DNA of 64,000 nt from Cohnella sp. OV330 (GCF_900112065.1 NZ_FOKE01000004.1:248001-312000); one strand, 5' to 3'. Shown: positions 53,168 through 63,155, counted from the first letter of the stretch. Translations and numbers: made by a program. Notes: generated from the sequence alone by a model not told the origin.

Positions 53168-54280
53168 TCAAGCCTCCTCTGTCAACCCATCGACGATCTC
53201 TCTTACCCATGCAGCGCTTACGTCGCGTCTAATCTCGACGCTGCCGATCGACGTCGGCACGACGAATACCATGCTGCCTTCGCTGAACTTTTTGTCGTGC
53301 TGCATCGCCTTCATGATCTCGGCGGCGTCAAGGTGGGCAGGTATGCGAACCGGCAGTCCGAACTTGCGGAAGATCGCTTCCGTTCGATTGGCGATCTCTT
53401 CGCCATAGCCGAATCGCGCCGCGAGACGCGCGGAGCCGACCATGCCGATCGCGATCGCTTCGCCGTGCAGCAGCTCGCCGTAGCCGGCCGCGGCCTCGAG
53501 CGCATGCCCGATCGTATGGCCGAGATTGAGGATCGCGCGAAGATCGTTTTCCCGCTCGTCCCTGGAGACGACGATCGACTTGACCTTGCAGCCTTCATAG
53601 AGCGCGTATCCGAGCGCGTCGGGCTCGAGCGCGAGCAGTCGCTCCGCGTTGCTCTCGCACCAGTCCACGAACGAGGCATCCCAGATGAGGCCGTGCTTGA
53701 TCACCTCGGACAAGCCGGACCGGACTTCCCGGGCAGGCAGGCTTACGAGCGCGTCCAGATCGTACAGCACCGCTTCGGGCTGATGGAAGGCGCCGATGAT
53801 GTTCTTCGCGAGGCTGTGGTTGACCGCCGTCTTGCCGCCGACGCTGCTGTCGTGCGCGAGTATCGTCGTCGGCATCTGCACGAAGCGAACGCCGCGCATG
53901 TAGACGGCCGCGAGGAAACCTGCCAGATCGCCTACGACGCCGCCGCCCAGCGCGACGACCGTCGATTTGCGGTCGAGTCCGCCCGTTAGCGCATCGGCGA
54001 CGAGCGCGTCAAGCTGCGCAAGCGACTTGGACGATTCGCCCGAAGGCACGACGGACACGGTCACCTGGTAGCCCGCTTCCTGCAGGGATTCCTTGATGTT
54101 GTCCGCGTATAAGCCCTTGACGGACGCGTCGGTGACGAGCAGCAGCGGCGAGCCTGCAGGCAAGCCCAGCCGCTTAAAGTATTCGCCGGACTTCGCGTGC
54201 AGGCCGGACCCGATATAGATCGGATACGAGCGTTCGCCAAGATCGACGGTCAGCTCGCGGACTTCTCCTGCGGCGGCCAT
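53168..54280 (-). CDS. aroB: 3-dehydroquinate synthase
   Basis: A 370-residue NAD- and zinc-dependent enzyme of the shikimate pathway. The nucleotide loop ALGGGVVGDLAGFLAAVYMRG (shortened) and metal ligands in RSGLSEVIKHGLI and LNLGHTIGHALE are clear. It starts immediately next to the aroC stop codon and ends 5 bases before aroH, so the three genes form one operon. Confidence 0.95.
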   Translation of the reverse strand: MAAAGEVRELTVDLGERSYPIYIGSGLHAKSGEYFKRLGLPAGSPLLLVTDASVKGLYADNIKESLQEAGYQVTVSVVPSGESSKSLAQLDALVADALTGGLDRKSTVVALGGGVVGDLAGFLAAVYMRGVRFVQMPTTILAHDSSVGGKTAVNHSLAKNIIGAFHQPEAVLYDLDALVSLPAREVRSGLSEVIKHGLIWDASFVDWCESNAERLLALEPDALGYALYEGCKVKSIVVSRDERENDLRAILNLGHTIGHALEAAAGYGELLHGEAIAIGMVGSARLAARFGYGEEIANRTEAIFRKFGLPVRIPAHLDAAEIMKAMQHDKKFSEGSMVFVVPTSIGSVEIRRDVSAAWVREIVDGLTEEA

Positions 54281-55456
54281 TTAATAGGCCCTCGTCTGCT
54301 TCATATAATTCTCGTAGTTCGCGCGGATCTCTTCCATGGAATCCCCGCCGAACTTTTCAAGAAACGCTTTGGCGACTTCCCAGACGACCACATTCTCCAT
54401 CACGACGCTTGCCGCCGGCACCGCGCATGCATCCGAACGCTCGACCTGGGCGGTAAAAGGCTCGCGCGTGTCGATGTCGACGCTCTTCAGCGGCTTGTAC
54501 AACGTAGGGATCGGCTTCATGACGCCGCGCACGACGATCGGCTCGCCGTTCGTCATGCCGCCTTCGAAGCCGCCCAAACGGTTGCTCGCCCGATGATAGC
54601 CTTTTTCTTCGGTATACAAAATCTCGTCGTGAACCTGCGAGCCGGGACGATCGGCCGCCTCGAAGCCGATGCCGATCTCGACGCCTTTGAAGGCGTTGAT
54701 CGACACGACGGCCTGGGCGATCCGCCCGTCGAGCTTGCGATCCCACTGCACGTGGCTGCCGAGACCGATCGGCAGGCCCGTCACGATGCATTCGACGACG
54801 CCGCCGATGGAATCCCCGTCCGCCTTGGTCTTGTCGATCAGCTCGATCATCCGCTGCTCCGTCTCGGCGTCGATGACGCGTACGGAGGAAGCCTCCGTAC
54901 GCTCGATCAGCTCGTCCACGCCGATGTCCGCAGGAAGCGGCGGCGCTTTGATCCCGCCGATGGAGACGACATGGCCGGCCACGCGAATCCCGAATTCAGA
55001 CAGCAGCTGTCTTGCGACAGCGCCGACGGCCACTCTGGCGGCCGTCTCCCGCGCGCTGGAACGCTCCAAAATGTTGCGAAGGTCCTTCTGCTCGTACTTG
55101 ATGCCGCCGTTCAGGTCGGCATGGCCCGGACGCGGACGGTGCACGCGCCGCTTGGCTTCGTCGCCGCCTTCGATCGGCTCGACGTTCATGACCGAAGTCC
55201 AATGCTTCCAGTCGTTGTTGGCGACGACGAGCGCGACCGGCGCGCCGGTCGTGCGGCCGTGGCGAACGCCGCCCACGATCTGAGCCGTGTCCTGCTCGAT
55301 CTGCATCCGCCGTCCGCGGCCGTGGCCTTTCTGCCTGCGTTGAAGCTGGAAGTTAAGCGCCTCGAAATCCAGTTCGAGATTGCTCGGCAACCCTTCGATA
55401 ATAGCGGTAAGCTGCGGGCCGTGCGTCTCCCCCGCGGTTAAGTAGCGTAGTGTCAA
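54281..55456 (-). CDS. aroC: Chorismate synthase
   Basis: A 391-residue FMN-dependent enzyme that makes chorismate, the branch point feeding TrpE, AroH and MqnA in this window. It has [28 protein letters not shown] and [14 protein letters not shown], all diagnostic. The start is TTG at 55456, with a strong GGGGAGG site 7 bases upstream. In Bacillus literature this gene is often called aroF. It heads aroC-aroB-aroH behind a good promoter. Confidence 0.95.
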   Translation of the reverse strand: MTLRYLTAGETHGPQLTAIIEGLPSNLELDFEALNFQLQRRQKGHGRGRRMQIEQDTAQIVGGVRHGRTTGAPVALVVANNDWKHWTSVMNVEPIEGGDEAKRRVHRPRPGHADLNGGIKYEQKDLRNILERSSARETAARVAVGAVARQLLSEFGIRVAGHVVSIGGIKAPPLPADIGVDELIERTEASSVRVIDAETEQRMIELIDKTKADGDSIGGVVECIVTGLPIGLGSHVQWDRKLDGRIAQAVVSINAFKGVEIGIGFEAADRPGSQVHDEILYTEEKGYHRASNRLGGFEGGMTNGEPIVVRGVMKPIPTLYKPLKSVDIDTREPFTAQVERSDACAVPAASVVMENVVVWEVAKAFLEKFGGDSMEEIRANYENYMKQTRAY

Positions 55457-55502
55457 GTGAGTTCCTCCCCGAGTCTTGCGGCAACCTCGAATACTTTTGT
55501 TT

Positions 55503-55532
55503 ATTATAGTACAGCGTTAAAGCTTTTGACAA
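55503..55532 (-). promoter_or_regulatory. Promoter of aroC-aroB-aroH
   Basis: TTGTCA (55532-55527) and TATAAT (55508-55503) are 18 bases apart on the minus strand, 47 bases before the aroC start. Confidence 0.75.
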
Positions 55533-55560
55533 GAAAAGAGCCCGCCCATACGGACGGACC
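55533..55560 (-). terminator. Terminator after the 63-residue gene
   Basis: GTCCGTCC and GGGCGGGC arms (with G-U pairs) precede TCTTTTC on the minus strand. It directly adjoins the aroC -35 element. Confidence 0.6.
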
Positions 55561-55591
55561 GGGATTCGGCGCGGCCCTTCCCGGCGCTTCA

Positions 55592-55783
55592 TCAGTCGCG
55601 GGAGCCGGCCATGTCTCGTCTGTCTTCGCCCGAGACGGATTTGTCCTTCGCCGCGAGGCGAGCTTGCACCGCTTCAGGCACCAGGCTAAGCAGAGACGGA
55701 TGCTCTAGCCCCATGATTTGCGCGCATTCCTGCGCCGTGACGAGCCCGTTCCGATAGGCTTCGATCGCTTTGCGCTTGTCCAT
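55592..55783 (-). CDS. Small hypothetical protein
   Basis: A 63-residue protein that starts MDKRKAIEAYRNGLVTAQECAQIMGLE: one helix-turn-helix-like segment and a polar charged tail. The start at 55783 has GGAGGG about 4 bases upstream. The gene follows cheR by about 50 bases on the same strand and ends before a terminator. I do not recognise a family; the AQECAQIMGLE stretch could be a small HTH. Confidence 0.55.
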   Translation of the reverse strand: MDKRKAIEAYRNGLVTAQECAQIMGLEHPSLLSLVPEAVQARLAAKDKSVSGEDRRDMAGSRD

Positions 55784-55836
55784 GACTCCCTCCGCTGCCA
55801 CTTGATTGCTCCTAGTATCGCGCAGCGGAGGCCGCT

Positions 55837-56649
55837 TCATACGATGCGGCGGTAGAAAAAAGTATCGGCCGTCTCAAGCCCGTATTGGCCGGGCGAGAAA
55901 ATCTGCTCGGTGCTGCCGACGAAGAGAATGCCTCCGGGCTTCAATGCCTTGGCGAACTTCTCGTACAGCTGCTGCTTCGCCTCTTCTGTGAAGTAAATCA
56001 TGACGTTGCGGCAGACGATCAGGTCGAAGCCGTCCTGGAACGAATCGAAAAGCAAGTTTTGCTTCTGGAAACGGACGGCGCGCTTCAGCTTGTCGTCGAC
56101 CTCGAAGACGTCGCCTCCGCCTTTGAAGTAAGCCTCCGCCATGACTTTCGGCACTTCCCGGATCGAGCGCTCGGGGTAGACGCCGTTTTTGGCTTTGGCG
56201 AGCACGCCATCGTCGATATCGGTCGCGAGCAGCGTCGCTTGGCCGAGGGCGCCGAGCCGATCGAGGATCATCGCGATCGTATAAGGCTCTTCGCCCGTCG
56301 AGCATGCGGCGCTCCAAACTTTAAGCTTCGGCGAACGCTTGATCATGTCCGGCAGAAATCGCTCCATCAACATGTTCCAGCGACTCGGGTTGCGCCAAAA
56401 TTCGGAGACGTTGATCGTCATGCGGTCCAAAAATTCGTTGCGAAGCCGCGGTTCGTCCATGATCGCTTTAAAATAGGAAGAAAAATCGACGAAACCGTTT
56501 TTGACGCGCAGCGTCGTTAGCCGCCTGCGCATCTGCGTTTCTTTGTACTGCGAAAGGTCGATGGATGTCGCCTTGCGGACATTCGCGATAAAGTTGGCGA
56601 AATCCTCGTCCTCCGGCGTCATCCGCGCTAAATGTTCGCTCATGCCCAT
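55837..56649 (-). CDS. cheR: CheR-type chemoreceptor methyltransferase
   Basis: A 270-residue SAM-dependent methyltransferase that methylates glutamates in chemoreceptors. The N-terminal helical domain has SQYKETQMRRRLTTLR; the catalytic domain has WSAACSTGEEPYTIAMIL and NVMIYFTEEAKQQL. Length and order match B. subtilis CheR, which sits between ndk and aroF, as here. A second ATG two codons in is equally possible. Confidence 0.93.
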   Translation of the reverse strand: MGMSEHLARMTPEDEDFANFIANVRKATSIDLSQYKETQMRRRLTTLRVKNGFVDFSSYFKAIMDEPRLRNEFLDRMTINVSEFWRNPSRWNMLMERFLPDMIKRSPKLKVWSAACSTGEEPYTIAMILDRLGALGQATLLATDIDDGVLAKAKNGVYPERSIREVPKVMAEAYFKGGGDVFEVDDKLKRAVRFQKQNLLFDSFQDGFDLIVCRNVMIYFTEEAKQQLYEKFAKALKPGGILFVGSTEQIFSPGQYGLETADTFFYRRIV

Positions 56650-56682
56650 GCTCCCCGTCGCTTCGTAACGCTTGCTAAGTGC

Positions 56683-57129
56683 CTAAATCCAAACTTGAAT
56701 GACTTTTTCGTAGTCGAGAAGCTCATCCTCGTCAAAAAAGATGCCGATCTCGCGAAGCGCGTTGTCGTGCGAATCCGAGCCGTGAATCAAGTTATAATTC
56801 GTATGTATCGCGTAATCTCCGCGAATCGTCCCCGGAGCGGCCTCGATGCCGCTTGTCTTGCCGATCAGCTGGCGGGCGGCCGCCACGGCGTCATCGCCCT
56901 CCCATGCCATGGCGAACACGGGTCCGGAAGTAATGAATGTAATGAGACGGTCGTAGAAGACCTTGCCCTTATGTTCTGCGTAATGCCGCTCGGCCAGTTC
57001 TGGCGTTACCCGCATCAGCTTGGCGGCGATCAGCTTCAATCCCTTGCGCTCGAAGCGGCCGACGATCTCCCCGATCAGCCCCCGTTCGACGCCGTCAGGC
57101 TTTACCATGAGATACGTGCGTTCCATCAT
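56683..57129 (-). CDS. ndk: Nucleoside diphosphate kinase
   Basis: A 148-residue kinase that balances nucleoside triphosphates through a phospho-histidine. It begins [19 protein letters not shown], and shows the RPGTIRGD-like GTIRGDYAI. The usual active-site signature N-xx-HGSDS reads [12 protein letters not shown]. The family's DASSPEKA-type tail is short. AGGGGGTTG precedes the start. Confidence 0.95.
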   Translation of the reverse strand: MMERTYLMVKPDGVERGLIGEIVGRFERKGLKLIAAKLMRVTPELAERHYAEHKGKVFYDRLITFITSGPVFAMAWEGDDAVAAARQLIGKTSGIEAAPGTIRGDYAIHTNYNLIHGSDSHDNALREIGIFFDEDELLDYEKVIQVWI

Positions 57130-57203
57130 TCAACCCCCTGTATTACGAAAGGCCTGTCCGGCGCATCCGCGGCATTTCCATCATTTTACCACAATCGTGC
57201 CGA

Positions 57204-58178
57204 TTAATAGCTTCTTTGCGCCACAAATCTCGCGATATCGGCCAAATTTTTGCGCGCGGGGATGGACGGCAAGCCTTCGAGCAGCTTAAGCGCCTTGGCC
57301 ATGTACCGTTCGGCCAGCGCCTCGGCCTGCCGAATGCCCGAGCTGCCCCGCACGAGCTTGACGGCCGCGCTCGAATCCGCCGTCCCTCCCGCGGCCTGAA
57401 TGCTGGCGATCTCGCCCAGCAGCTTGCCCCGAAGCTCCGGCTCCTGCAGCGCGTAGAGCACGGGCAGCGTAATGTTGCCCTGCCTCAGATCGCTGCCAGG
57501 CGGCTTTCCGATCGCCTTCTCCGTGCCGCACAAATCGAGCAGATCGTCCGTGATCTGAAAAAGCATGCCGACGTTGTAGCCGTACCGGTACAGGATGTCG
57601 CACTGCTTTTTCGGCGCGCCCGCCGCCATCGCGCCCAGCTGGCAGCTGATGGCGATGAGCAGCGCGGTCTTGCGACGAATGCGCAACAAATAATTCCGGA
57701 CGCTTTGCTCCGTGTTGAAAAAATCGCGAATCTGCTCCATCTCTCCGATGCACATCTGAACGATCGCGCCGGACAAAATCTGATGAATGCGGGGTTGCGC
57801 GAGCTCCGTCGCGATGACGAGCGACTTGCCGTGCAGATAATCGCCGGTGAACATCGCGATGCGGTTGTCCCACTTCGCTTTGACCGTCGGCTGTCCGCGG
57901 CGCGTGTCCGCGTCGTCGATCACGTCGTCGTGCACGAGCGACGCCATATGGATAAGCTCGAGCGGCACGGCGACGCGCTTGAGCTGGTCGAGCGAATATT
58001 GGCCGAACTTGCCCGACAGCAGCACGAACACCGGACGCAGGCGCTTGCCTCCCGCCTTCAGCAGGTGCAGCGCCGATTCGTTCAGTAGCGGCAGGTCGCT
58101 GGCGACGCTGCTTGCCAGCGCGTCCTCGATCGCCTGCAGATCGGATTTGAGTGAAGCGTAGAGCTGCATCAACTTCAT
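57204..58178 (-). CDS. hepT: Heptaprenyl diphosphate synthase large subunit
   Basis: A 324-residue trans-prenyltransferase subunit that builds the C35 side chain of menaquinone with HepS. First Asp-rich motif: LVHDDVIDDADTRRG; second: FQITDDLLDLCG. It is separated from hepS by menG and the futalosine genes on the same strand. Length is typical. Confidence 0.94.
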   Translation of the reverse strand: MKLMQLYASLKSDLQAIEDALASSVASDLPLLNESALHLLKAGGKRLRPVFVLLSGKFGQYSLDQLKRVAVPLELIHMASLVHDDVIDDADTRRGQPTVKAKWDNRIAMFTGDYLHGKSLVIATELAQPRIHQILSGAIVQMCIGEMEQIRDFFNTEQSVRNYLLRIRRKTALLIAISCQLGAMAAGAPKKQCDILYRYGYNVGMLFQITDDLLDLCGTEKAIGKPPGSDLRQGNITLPVLYALQEPELRGKLLGEIASIQAAGGTADSSAAVKLVRGSSGIRQAEALAERYMAKALKLLEGLPSIPARKNLADIARFVAQRSY

Positions 58179-58193
58179 ATAGTCACCTTCGGT

Positions 58194-59075
58194 TCATTGT
58201 GGTGGTGCCGCTGGCGTCGCGATCGGTCCGGCCAAGCTCCATTCCTCGATCGCGACATTCTTGTCCATATGGCCGAGCTCTCGCGCGTATTTGAAAAACA
58301 AAGACAAGCCTTCGCGCTGTCCCGCCCCGAAATCGTGGTTCAGCCCGCCGAAGTATCCTTTCCAATACGCCTCGGTACCGCCGACGGATCGCAGCGCGTG
58401 CTCGATCACTGGCCGCATGTCGCCGTACGAACGCCGCTTGGAGTCGACCAATGCCCTGTAGATCTCTCCGATGTCCGCAGACTTCGCGGCGGCGGCCTCC
58501 CGCCTGACGGCCCATACCGCGAAGGTCATCCACATGCCCGTAAACCGATACCAGCTGTCCGACAAGTCGATGACTTCGTAGCCGTGGTTTTGCCAGGAGG
58601 CCCGAATGGCGTGGTCGCCGATGAGAAGCGCGGCGTCGGCATGCGTCAGCATCGAATCGAGGTCCGGTTCCGCGGTTTCGTATACCGGATGTCCGCCGTG
58701 GAATTTTTCCATCAAAATCTTTAATAAGTTCACCGAGGTAGCGGACGTGGTCGTCATGGCGATCCGGCCGCCGTCCAACACCTTTTTGAGCGGTGACTTC
58801 AGGAACAGCAGAATCGACTGTACGGGACCGCGTGCGCTCACCGACAGATTCGGAAGCAGCACATAGTCTTCGCTGTTAAGGCCGTAGGCGAACGAAGAGA
58901 TCGCCGCCATGTCGATCGCGCCTTCGCGCAGCCGCCGGTTGAGCTCGGCGGGCATCGCCCGCACCAGCTTAGGCGCGCAGCTGAGCTGCTCGGGATCGAA
59001 GTGATGGAACACTGGCCATACGTTCGTATAGTCGATTCTGCCGATCCGGATCGGCTCCGTTCGGTCATGATTCAT
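58194..59075 (-). CDS. mqnA: Chorismate dehydratase of the futalosine menaquinone pathway
   Basis: A 293-residue periplasmic-binding-fold protein of the MqnA/MqnD superfamily. It has IRIGRIDYTNVWPVFHHF, the VPAELN-like AMPAELNRRLREGAIDMAAIS and LIGDHAIRA segments. MqnA converts chorismate to 3-enolpyruvylbenzoate, the start of the futalosine route. The start at 59075 (only GGGGCG upstream) removes a non-family lead; it overlaps the ubiX-family gene by 11 bases. Aromatic-cluster context and neighbouring prenyltransferase genes support MqnA over MqnD. Confidence 0.85.
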   Translation of the reverse strand: MNHDRTEPIRIGRIDYTNVWPVFHHFDPEQLSCAPKLVRAMPAELNRRLREGAIDMAAISSFAYGLNSEDYVLLPNLSVSARGPVQSILLFLKSPLKKVLDGGRIAMTTTSATSVNLLKILMEKFHGGHPVYETAEPDLDSMLTHADAALLIGDHAIRASWQNHGYEVIDLSDSWYRFTGMWMTFAVWAVRREAAAAKSADIGEIYRALVDSKRRSYGDMRPVIEHALRSVGGTEAYWKGYFGGLNHDFGAGQREGLSLFFKYARELGHMDKNVAIEEWSLAGPIATPAAPPQ

Positions 59076-59688
59076 CGCGTTCGCCCCATCTGCTGTATAA
59101 ATGATGATCAAGCCCCATGACGTCCATGATCTTGCCGGTCATGAACCTGACGACATCTTCAAGCGACTGCGGACCTTGGTAAAAAGCGGGCATCGCAGGA
59201 ATGATGCGTACGCCGATCCGAGCGAGCTTCAGCATGTTTTCCAAATGAACCGCGTTCAGCGGCGTCTCGCGCGGCACAAGCAGCAGCGGACGCCCTTCCT
59301 TCATCGTTACGTCGGCTGCCCGCGTCATCAGGTTGTCCGAGCTGCCGTGAGCGATCGCGGAGAGCGTCCCCATCGAGCAAGGGACGACGACCATCCCCTC
59401 GCAACGAAAGGATCCGCTTGCGATTGCGGCGCCGATATCGCCGGGCGGATAGAAAACCAGCTCGCCGCCCTCTATGTCCGCGAAAGCCTCGGCCACGGAA
59501 GCGGCGCGCTTGGTCGCATTCCAGCCGAGCTCCTCCTTAAGCACGCGCCATCCGGCTTCGGAAATGACCAGATGTACATCGATGCCCGCTCTCAGCAGCT
59601 CCCGGCACAAGCTGATGCCGTACGCCGCCCCGCTCGCGCCGGTAATCCCGACCGCCCAACGACGAGGACGTTCCGCCTGCCTCACCAT
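59065..59688 (-). CDS. UbiX-family flavin prenyltransferase
   Basis: A 207-residue flavoprotein with WAVGITGASGAAYGISLCREL (shortened), VVPCSMGTLSAIAHGSSDNL and LVPRETPLNAVHLENM, the UbiX/Pad1 signature. UbiX makes prenylated FMN for UbiD-type decarboxylases; in futalosine-pathway clusters it accompanies a MqnL/UbiD decarboxylase, which is not in the window. It overlaps its neighbours on both sides. Confidence 0.88.
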   Translation of the reverse strand: MVRQAERPRRWAVGITGASGAAYGISLCRELLRAGIDVHLVISEAGWRVLKEELGWNATKRAASVAEAFADIEGGELVFYPPGDIGAAIASGSFRCEGMVVVPCSMGTLSAIAHGSSDNLMTRAADVTMKEGRPLLLVPRETPLNAVHLENMLKLARIGVRIIPAMPAFYQGPQSLEDVVRFMTGKIMDVMGLDHHLYSRWGERDES

Positions 59689-60557
59689 TTGTGCACCAAC
59701 ACGAGATCGATGAACGTGAAAACGAACAAGACCGTGCTGAGCACGCCGTTCATCGTAAAGAAAGCGGCATTCAGTTTGCTCAAATCGTTCGGCTTCACAA
59801 GCTGATGCTCATAATACAGCAGCACGGCCGCTACGATGGTGCCGGCCAAATACCACCAGCTGAGGTCCGTCATGGCCAGCAGCAAAATGAAGCCCGCGAG
59901 CGTGACGACATGCATAACCCTGGCGGTCATCAGTGCCGTGGCGATGCCGAAGCGCGCCGGGTAAGAGTACAAGCCTTCCTTGCGGTCGAAGTCGACATCC
60001 TGGCAGGCGTATATAATATCGAAGCCCGTCGACCACAAGGCGACCGCCGCGAAAAGCACAACCGCAGGCCAGGTGATCGTCCCGGTGACGGCCACCCAGC
60101 CGCCGAGCGGGGCGAGTCCGAGCGTGAGGCCGAGCACCAGATGGCAAGCCCATGTGAAGCGCTTGGTGTAAGAATAAATAACCGTCATAAATACTGCGAC
60201 CGGCATCAGCTTAAGCGCCAGCGGGTTTAGTTGCGATGCCGCCCAGAACAGCAGAGCGAAGGAAACGATGACGAAAAGCACCGCTTCGGACGACTTCAAC
60301 AATCCCGCCGGAATGGCTCTTCCCGCCGTTCGCGGGTTGCGGGCGTCGATGGCCTTGTCGATGATCCGGTTCAGACTCATCGCGGCCGTCCGAGCGCCGA
60401 CCATCGCTAGCAGGATCCAACCGCACTGCGCCCAGGAAGGCAGCTCGCGGTTGACGGTGACGGAGCCTAGGATCGTGCCGACGTAAGCGAACGGCAAGGC
60501 GAATATCGTATGTTCAAACTTAATCATTTCAAGGAAAATCTTCAACTTCCGAATCAT
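59682..60557 (-). CDS. mqnP: UbiA-family prenyltransferase, probable MqnP
   Basis: A 291-residue integral membrane prenyltransferase with eight or nine helices. The first Asp motif is [18 protein letters not shown] (NxxxDxxxD) and the second is [16 protein letters not shown]. UbiA is the family; because it neighbours mqnA and a ubiX homologue it probably attaches the heptaprenyl chain to the futalosine-route naphthoate rather than acting as MenA. It overlaps menG by four bases. Confidence 0.82.
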   Translation of the reverse strand: MIRKLKIFLEMIKFEHTIFALPFAYVGTILGSVTVNRELPSWAQCGWILLAMVGARTAAMSLNRIIDKAIDARNPRTAGRAIPAGLLKSSEAVLFVIVSFALLFWAASQLNPLALKLMPVAVFMTVIYSYTKRFTWACHLVLGLTLGLAPLGGWVAVTGTITWPAVVLFAAVALWSTGFDIIYACQDVDFDRKEGLYSYPARFGIATALMTARVMHVVTLAGFILLLAMTDLSWWYLAGTIVAAVLLYYEHQLVKPNDLSKLNAAFFTMNGVLSTVLFVFTFIDLVLVHKW

Positions 60558-61282
60558 GCCCGTTCATTCCCTTTCTTCCCCATATGCAGCGCCGCGACGC
60601 CGCCGGCTAGCGGAAACGCGCGCACTTCCTGCAGGCCGGCCTCTCTGAACATCTCGGCAAGCCTCGGCAGGTCGGGAAAATCGGCCAGCGACTCGGGCAG
60701 CCAACGGTACTGGTCGTACTTGCGCGCCACGAGCTTGCCGAGCAGGGGCATCAACTTTTTAAAATAGAAATAATAAATGGCTTTAAACGGCTGCCAACCC
60801 GGCTTGGACATCTCGAGACAGACGACCTGTCCGCCCGGCTTGACGACGCGATGCATCTCGGAAAGAACCTTGGCGTAATCGGGCACGTTGCGAAGTCCGA
60901 AGCCGATCGTGACGTAATCGAACGTGCTGTCCGCAAACGGAAGTTCCATGGCGTTGCCCTGCACGAGCTCAATCTGCTTGTCCAACCCTTTTTGCTTGAC
61001 CTTCTCCCGGCCGACGGCGAGCATGCCGGCGCTGAAGTCGAGTCCGACGGTTCGTCCGGTACGGCTCGCCTCGGCCAGCGCGATGGTCCAGTCGCACGTA
61101 CCGCAGCAGAGATCCAGCGAAGTCTCGCCGTTTTTAACGTTCATCTTGCGCATGGTGAACTTCCGCCACGCCTTGTGGCGGCGGAAGCTGATAATGTCGT
61201 TCATCATATCGTACTTCGGCGCGATGCTCTCGAAGACGGAATGAACGTGATTCTGCTTGGACTTCGCATCCATTCTGGTCAT
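60554..61282 (-). CDS. menG: Demethylmenaquinone methyltransferase
   Basis: A 242-residue SAM methyltransferase of the UbiE/MenG family for the last menaquinone step. It has [20 protein letters not shown] (exactly 20 residues shown), [14 protein letters not shown] as SAM loop and [13 protein letters not shown]. The start at 61282 overlaps the hepS stop by ATGA and follows AGGAG by about 7 bases. It lies between hepS and the futalosine genes; in B. subtilis it sits directly between hepS and hepT. Confidence 0.93.
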   Translation of the reverse strand: MTRMDAKSKQNHVHSVFESIAPKYDMMNDIISFRRHKAWRKFTMRKMNVKNGETSLDLCCGTCDWTIALAEASRTGRTVGLDFSAGMLAVGREKVKQKGLDKQIELVQGNAMELPFADSTFDYVTIGFGLRNVPDYAKVLSEMHRVVKPGGQVVCLEMSKPGWQPFKAIYYFYFKKLMPLLGKLVARKYDQYRWLPESLADFPDLPRLAEMFREAGLQEVRAFPLAGGVAALHMGKKGNERA

Positions 61283-62157
61283 CCCAACTCCTTGATCGCC
61301 GCGGCCGGCACCCACGCGGGTCCGTGAAGAAACGGCTCGATTAAACTCGCCAGCTCCGCCGCCAGTTTGTCGGACGGAAGCTTGGGCAGCATCGCTTGGA
61401 GCTGTCCGGCGGACTGTCTCAGCAGCGCGACAAGCTTGTCCGCCACGCCATATTTGTCCATCAGCTGGCGGAGCAAGCCGTGGTCGTCCGCCCGCTCCTC
61501 GAGCGCTCTCCGGTCCTCGGCGCTGCCTTCGCCCATCACATGCCACACGCCCCAGCTTCCGCTCAGCTCATCCGGGCGCTGAAGCCGGAGCAGCTCTTGG
61601 AGGAGCAGCTCGCAACGGGAAAAGCGCTCGACGAGCTCGGGCCACAGCTTGGCGTACATGCCGCTCATCAGATGGCCGAACGACATGAAAAGAACGCCCC
61701 GGATCGCTGAACCGTAGCTGACGTATTCTTCGGCGTTGATGCGCATTTGCTTCATTTTGCCGTACAAGGACATCTTGATCCGATTCACTTCGCATACCGC
61801 TTCGCTCAGCCGCTTGACCGTCTCGATCTGGCCGGCTTGGGACAGCAAATGATAGAAACGGCCGCTGAAATAGTCGCCTGCCAGCACCTTCATCTGCCTG
61901 GCGCGCATTTGCTTCGTTTGGGCTTTGGCGCCGCTCTCTTCGTTTTCGACGAGGTCGTGCGTATCGAGCCCCAGCTGGACCAAGGAAGTCGCGAGCGGAT
62001 ACAGCTCCGCCTGCCCGCCCAGCTCCTGCAGGTCCGCAAGCACGGCTTGAAGCAGACGAACGCGCCCTTCCGGGAACTCGGGCAGGTCCGTATGCCTAGT
62101 GATCATATCGTATTCTGTATATTTGCGGGCCAATTGCGCGATCGGTTTACGTGTCAT
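61279..62157 (-). CDS. hepS: Heptaprenyl diphosphate synthase small subunit
   Basis: A 292-residue helical subunit that has no Asp-rich motif itself and works with HepT. Family segments are [32 protein letters not shown] and [14 protein letters not shown]. The start at 62157 follows GGAGG by 6 bases; the track of codons further upstream is short and unsupported. It is first in the hepS-menG-ubiA-ubiX-mqnA-hepT run with an extended -10 promoter just upstream. Confidence 0.9.
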   Translation of the reverse strand: MTRKPIAQLARKYTEYDMITRHTDLPEFPEGRVRLLQAVLADLQELGGQAELYPLATSLVQLGLDTHDLVENEESGAKAQTKQMRARQMKVLAGDYFSGRFYHLLSQAGQIETVKRLSEAVCEVNRIKMSLYGKMKQMRINAEEYVSYGSAIRGVLFMSFGHLMSGMYAKLWPELVERFSRCELLLQELLRLQRPDELSGSWGVWHVMGEGSAEDRRALEERADDHGLLRQLMDKYGVADKLVALLRQSAGQLQAMLPKLPSDKLAAELASLIEPFLHGPAWVPAAAIKELG

Positions 62158-62210
62158 GTTCAGCCTCCGGAGTTGCAAAACGCGGGTGTCGTCGCTTTTT
62201 CAATTTATTA

Positions 62211-62219
62211 ATTATAACA
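62211..62219 (-). promoter_or_regulatory. Extended -10 promoter of the hepS operon
   Basis: TGT followed by a perfect TATAAT (62216-62211) on the minus strand gives an extended -10, about 47 bases before hepS. No good -35 is seen. A long near-perfect inverted repeat (about 62222-62257, TTTGCGCG/CGCGCAAA core) lies just upstream and may terminate the previous gene. Confidence 0.6.
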
Positions 62220-62258
62220 TAACCGTTTGCGCGCCGCATGAGACGCGCAAACCGTTCA

Positions 62259-62777
62259 TTAAAACGCTAAATTTGCGAGCCAGGACCGCCCGGCTGCCGT
62301 CCAGCTCAAGCGATATCGGGAAGCCTGCGCCCCTTCGGACTGCGTGGATTCGTTCAGCGCCGCCCAATCCGTGGCCCTGATGTCAGCCGATGCGAGCAGC
62401 ACCCTGCGCTCTCCCTCCGGCAAATAGATCCGGATCAGGAGTTGCCTGACATTGTTCACGCGCTCGAACGACGCTCTGGACAGCTCGTAAATGTCCCCTA
62501 GCAGCGCTGCGGTGCCGCTTGTACCCGGCGCGACCGCGAGATCCACGCTCAGGATACCGGGCTCCCATCTGACGCGGTTAAGCACGTTCGCGAGCGGCAA
62601 AGGATCGATCAGATCGGCGACGCCCTCGTCGACGAGACGTTCGCTGCGTATCGGAACGAAGAGCCCTTCCGCGCCCGATCGAGTGCGGTCAGGACGCGCA
62701 GGTTGAATTAGGCTTAGCAGCACGATGATGCAGACGCCGGCCGCAAGCAGCGCGATCCCGCTCCACCAATGACGCAT
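62259..62777 (-). CDS. Hypothetical membrane-anchored protein
   Basis: A 172-residue protein with an N-terminal membrane helix (about residues 5-24) and an outer domain with VRWEPGILSVDLAVAP and RQLLIRIYLPEGERRVLLAS strand pairs. GGGAGGG lies 6 bases before the ATG at 62777. The gene stands between mtrB and hepS. The strand pattern slightly recalls GerM/sporulation-type outer domains, but I cannot name a family. Confidence 0.65.
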   Translation of the reverse strand: MRHWWSGIALLAAGVCIIVLLSLIQPARPDRTRSGAEGLFVPIRSERLVDEGVADLIDPLPLANVLNRVRWEPGILSVDLAVAPGTSGTAALLGDIYELSRASFERVNNVRQLLIRIYLPEGERRVLLASADIRATDWAALNESTQSEGAQASRYRLSWTAAGRSWLANLAF

Positions 62778-62827
62778 CGATATCCCTCCCGTGACCGCCC
62801 CGGCCTTCGCTCCTTCCATTGTATAAA

Positions 62828-62852
62828 TAAAAAGGGCAGGCTATGCCTGCTC
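62828..62852 (-). terminator. Intrinsic terminator after mtrB
   Basis: GAGCAGG and CCTGCCC arms with loop CATAG, then TTTTTATTT on the minus strand, 15 bases after the stop codon. Confidence 0.8.
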
Positions 62853-62866
62853 TACGAGACATGCTT

Positions 62867-63091
62867 TTAATTGTCCGTCTCGACGATTCCGTACTTGGTC
62901 AAGACCGTGGCTTTGCCGCGGATCTTGATGGCGGACGTATGATCGGTAAATTGAGCGATCAGCACCTCGCCTTTGTCCAGCTTCTCCGTATGGTGGAATC
63001 GAGTATCCTGTCCGCGCGTCAATCCGATCACGTTGACGCCGCTTTCTTTGGCTTTGACGACGATATAGTCCGCTTGGTTAGGGATTTCCAT
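62867..63091 (-). CDS. mtrB: Tryptophan RNA-binding attenuator protein TRAP
   Basis: A 74-residue protein that is collinear with B. subtilis MtrB over nearly its full length: [30 protein letters not shown] and HTSAIKIRG are characteristic. Eleven subunits form a ring that binds tryptophan and then (G/U)AG repeats in RNA. AGGAGG lies 8 bases before the ATG. Its target, the GAG-repeat leader of trpEDCFBA, is 10 kb away in this window. Unlike in B. subtilis, folE (mtrA) is not adjacent. Confidence 0.95.
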   Translation of the reverse strand: MEIPNQADYIVVKAKESGVNVIGLTRGQDTRFHHTEKLDKGEVLIAQFTDHTSAIKIRGKATVLTKYGIVETDN

Positions 63092-63155
63092 ATCCGCTGC
63101 CTCCTTGTCATCTTGTGACGGTTGTCTGCCTCAAAATCAGAACGCCTCTACTAAT

